Assembly: GCA_003248395.1 (NCBI GenBank)
Contig: QFNA01000090.1
Location: 1-25,011 of the forward strand
Source of the DNA: Citromicrobium sp.
GTDB lineage: Bacteria > Pseudomonadota > Alphaproteobacteria > Sphingomonadales > Sphingomonadaceae
DNA: 25,011 nt
Direction of reading: 5' to 3'
In this document: positions 24,913 to 25,011 of the stretch, in pieces
Numbering within the stretch: the first letter of the stretch is position 1
Layout: each line of letters opens with the position of its first letter
Translations under genes and position numbers: made by a program
The notes under the pieces: generated by a model
The model's database searches: none
Seen by the model: only the letters and a program-made list of their open reading frames with translations
What the model was told of the DNA's origin: nothing

Positions 24913-25011
24913 TGACGTGACCCTCTGATTTTCCGCCCCGAGCGATTAGAGTCTGGCCTTGAAGGAAGGACAGACGATGAAGCGAACGAGGTTTTCAGAA
25001 GAGCGGATTAT
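24913..25011 (+). mobile_element. Left end of an IS3-like insertion sequence (partial)
   Basis: It opens with TGACGTGACCC, the exact reverse complement of the terminus at 85-95, followed by TCTGATTTTCC, which partly continues the inverted repeat. The OrfA start follows at 24977. The element runs off the window. It is in the same orientation as the copy at the left edge. Confidence 0.75.
24977..25011 (+). CDS. IS3 family transposase OrfA, N-terminal fragment (runs off the window)
   Basis: Only the first 11 codons are present: MKRTRFSEERI and part of the next. This opening is characteristic of OrfA of the IS3 family (IS407-like), where a helix-turn-helix DNA-binding domain follows. A strong ribosome-binding site, GGAAGGA, lies 7 bases before the ATG. 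The frame is cut by the window end, so completeness cannot be judged. Confidence 0.8.
   Translation, partial: MKRTRFSEERI

Overview
The window looks like chromosomal DNA of an alphaproteobacterium of the order Sphingomonadales, most likely Erythrobacteraceae. This rests on the high G+C, the style of the proteins (PEP-CTERM variant ending, alphaproteobacterial prephenate dehydratase and cytochrome c, RlmE overlapping Ppx/GppA) and the hairpin repeats beside a GIY-YIG gene. The placement is inference from familiarity, not from a search. Most of the window is ordinary core genome; the accessory DNA lies at the two edges.

Layout. 1-95 is the right end of an IS3-like insertion sequence, and 24913-25011 is the left end of an IS with matching terminal repeats, in the same orientation. 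Between them: a DUF2971 gene cut at its 3' end by the IS (93-899, -), then aroC (-). Next comes a + strand ruv cluster, ruvA-doxX-GFA-ruvB, in which a decayed GIY-YIG gene bracketed by inverted hairpin repeats has landed just upstream of ruvB. A Ser/Thr-rich repeat protein with a PEP-CTERM-like ending follows, then acnA with a translationally overlapping rhodanese lipoprotein, a small secreted or membrane protein, an EamA transporter, and two convergent L,D-transpeptidase genes.

From 16087 down to 12337 five minus-strand genes are packed head to tail: ispG, an MgtC-like gene, an mntP-like gene, a histone-deacetylase-family hydrolase and a YkuD_2 L,D-transpeptidase. ZntB/CorA (+), a multi-helix MscS-like channel (-), an isoaspartyl peptidase/asparaginase (+), a frameshifted prephenate dehydratase (-), a membrane-anchored cytochrome c (+), rlmE and ppx/gppA (-) complete the core part.

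The right edge holds tRNA-Gln(CUG), a decayed tyrosine integrase whose reading frame runs back into the tRNA 3' end, remains of the small gene that preceded it, and the next IS3 copy: a dead genomic-island scar. I did not find a convincing complete new system. The points most worth a second look are the internal deletion/frameshift in pheA, the missing start of mntP, the REP/GIY-YIG insertion in the ruv cluster, the IS-truncated zinc ribbon of the DUF2971 protein, and the PEP-CTERM Ser/Thr repeat protein.
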